Below, piece after piece: positions 63,246-64,000 of a stretch of 64,000 nucleotides of DNA. The notes under the pieces are model-generated. The model saw only the letters and a program-made list of their open reading frames with translations. It did no database searches and had not been told where the DNA came from. The stretch's first letter is position 1. Every line of letters starts with the position of its first letter. This DNA is from Phylloscopus collybita (Eukaryota; Chordata; Aves; Passeriformes; Phylloscopidae). The stretch is taken from NCBI GenBank assembly GCA_027886175.1, contig JAJNNQ010000009.1:9778501-9842500 (forward strand), given 5' to 3'. The translations under genes and the position numbers were made by a program.

Positions 63246-63496
63246 AGAAAATGGCCGCCCGGCACGCGCCCCGCCCGCCGCCCCGCCCGTCGCGCGTCAC
63301 GGTGGGGCGAGGCGCGGCGGAGTGCTCAGAGGGGCGCGCGCGCCTCGCCCCGGAAAAGCCGCCTGTTCGGCCCGGAGCGGGAGCAGCGCGTCCGCCCTGC
63401 TGATTGGCTCCCGGCCGCGTCACTCCAGGCCGACCCGCTCGCTGATTGGCGGGGCCCGGGGGGCGGGTCGAGGGGGCCGGCGGGCAGGAAGGCGCC
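63246..63496 (+). promoter_or_regulatory. GRPEL1: GRPEL1 promoter with GC boxes and two reverse CCAAT boxes
   Basis: GC-box runs (CCCCGCCCGCCGCCCCGCCC) lie at about 63,269-63,288. Two matching reverse CCAAT boxes, CTGATTGGCT at 63,400 and CTGATTGGCG at 63,442, are 42 bp apart, as in NF-Y-driven housekeeping promoters. GCGTCAC motifs near 63,294 and 63,418 could bind CREB/ATF factors. A YY1-like core ATGGCGGC overlaps the start codon. There is no TATA box. Transcription probably starts between about 63,455 and 63,495, but this is inferred. Confidence 0.7.
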
Positions 63497-63567
63497 ATGG
63501 CGGCCGTGGCCCAGTGCGTGCGGGGTGCGCTGCGCCCGCGCCTCCCGCTTCTGAGCGTCGCGCTGAG
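63497..63567 (+). CDS. GRPEL1: GRPEL1 exon 1 (mitochondrial GrpE-like nucleotide exchange factor, presequence)
   Basis: GRPEL1 releases ADP from mitochondrial Hsp70 (HSPA9) in the matrix and supports the presequence import motor. This exon encodes 23 codons plus two bases, starting MAAVAQCVRGALRPRL, in a GCGCCATGG context. The peptide has several arginines, leucines and alanines and no acidic residue, as a mitochondrial targeting presequence should. It resembles the MAAQCVR start I recall for mammalian GRPEL1. The frame hits TGA right after the exon unless spliced, and CTGAG|GTGAGG is a good donor at 63,568. The GrpE domain must be encoded further right. A divergent neighbour in the position expected for SORCS2 supports the name. 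The exon is too short for confident naming by sequence alone. Confidence 0.85.
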
Positions 63568-64000
63568 GTGAGGGGGTCGCGCCGCGCCGCTCACCCGATA
63601 CCGGACGCTCGGGCAGGGGCCGCGCTCACCGCCGGGCTGGGAGGATAGCGAAGCTCGGCCCCGCCGCGCTGGGGTCCCAAGCCCTGGGGAGCCTCGTCCG
63701 ACAGCCGGGACGGGCCAGGGCCGCCCCCCATCCTCCGCCGCTCTTCGCTGCTCTCCCTTGCCCTTCTCCGGGAGAGCGGCCCGGCTCGGACCGGCACTGC
63801 CGGCAGCCTGGAAGGCTCCAGGCCCGCAGTGTCCATGCGGCGGGCGGGGATACGAGCCCGTGTGTGAGCGCGGCGCTGATCCCGCAGCCCTGTCCTTGGG
63901 TGGCTCAGCTCGCTCAGCCTTGGGAACGTCAGGAAGGGACAAGAGTCATTATTCATGCAGGCAGGCCCGTGCTTGCCGCGCTGCTCGCTGTACCGCGGGG
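63568..64000 (+). other. GRPEL1: Start of GRPEL1 intron 1
   Basis: GC-rich sequence after the exon 1 donor GTGAGG. No further exon is recognisable before the window ends. Confidence 0.7.

Larger units (their letters stand above)
63180..64000. other. CpG island at GRPEL1, running off the window
   Basis: Sharp rise in GC and CpG content from about 63,180 to the window end, covering the GRPEL1 promoter, exon 1 and the start of intron 1. Long open frames on both strands here (for example 63,217-63,942 on minus) reflect low stop-codon density. Confidence 0.85.

Noticed and set aside
63217..63942. 241-codon antisense frame over GRPEL1
   Set aside because: It lies in a CpG island and has no domain or start context. 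It is a shadow of GC-rich sequence.
1..64000. CRISPR arrays, tRNA or rRNA genes, integrons, prokaryotic operons
   Set aside because: No spaced direct-repeat arrays, tRNA A/B-box pairs or rRNA motifs were found, and the sequence is clearly a vertebrate nuclear genome.

Overview
This is a vertebrate nuclear window, almost certainly from a bird and plausibly a passerine. The 3' ends of avian CR1 LINEs recur throughout, avian-type ERV LTRs stand alone, and SINEs are absent. No complete gene is present. The window holds the first exons of two divergently oriented genes and the roughly 52 kb between them.

Left side (1-11,450): the minus-strand first coding exon of SORCS2 lies at 10,640-10,987 inside a CpG island (about 9,890-11,450). 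It carries the start codon, a leucine-rich signal peptide, a short proline/arginine-rich propeptide with a furin-type site, and the first residues of the VPS10P domain, and it ends at a GTGAGT donor. Everything from 10,639 down to base 1 is the beginning of SORCS2 intron 1.

Right side (63,180-64,000): a second CpG island holds the plus-strand first exon of GRPEL1 (63,497-63,567). This encodes the mitochondrial presequence of the nucleotide-exchange factor for mitochondrial Hsp70. Two reverse CCAAT boxes sit just upstream. The pair in head-to-head order matches the human 4p16.1 arrangement GRPEL1-SORCS2, which supports both identifications.

Middle (11,450-63,180): AT-rich intergenic DNA with no convincing coding gene. 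It contains at least ten CR1 pieces, one of them an old 1.5 kb copy with a younger CR1 nested in the opposite orientation. It also contains four solo LTRs of one ERV family, all in the same orientation, at 24.8, 32.5, 45.4 and 48.7 kb. Two have perfect 5-bp target-site duplications. A 40-bp broken terminus of the same family lies at 36.04 kb. Two other, older LTRs of different families lie near 22.5 and 55.7 kb. Simple repeats include A-tracts of 33 and 42 bases.

The two genes do not form a pathway: SORCS2 is a neuronal sorting receptor and GRPEL1 is a housekeeping mitochondrial co-chaperone. I found no tRNA, rRNA, CRISPR array, complete provirus or evidence of a new biological system. The most informative structure beyond the genes is the LTR cluster and the CR1 nesting.
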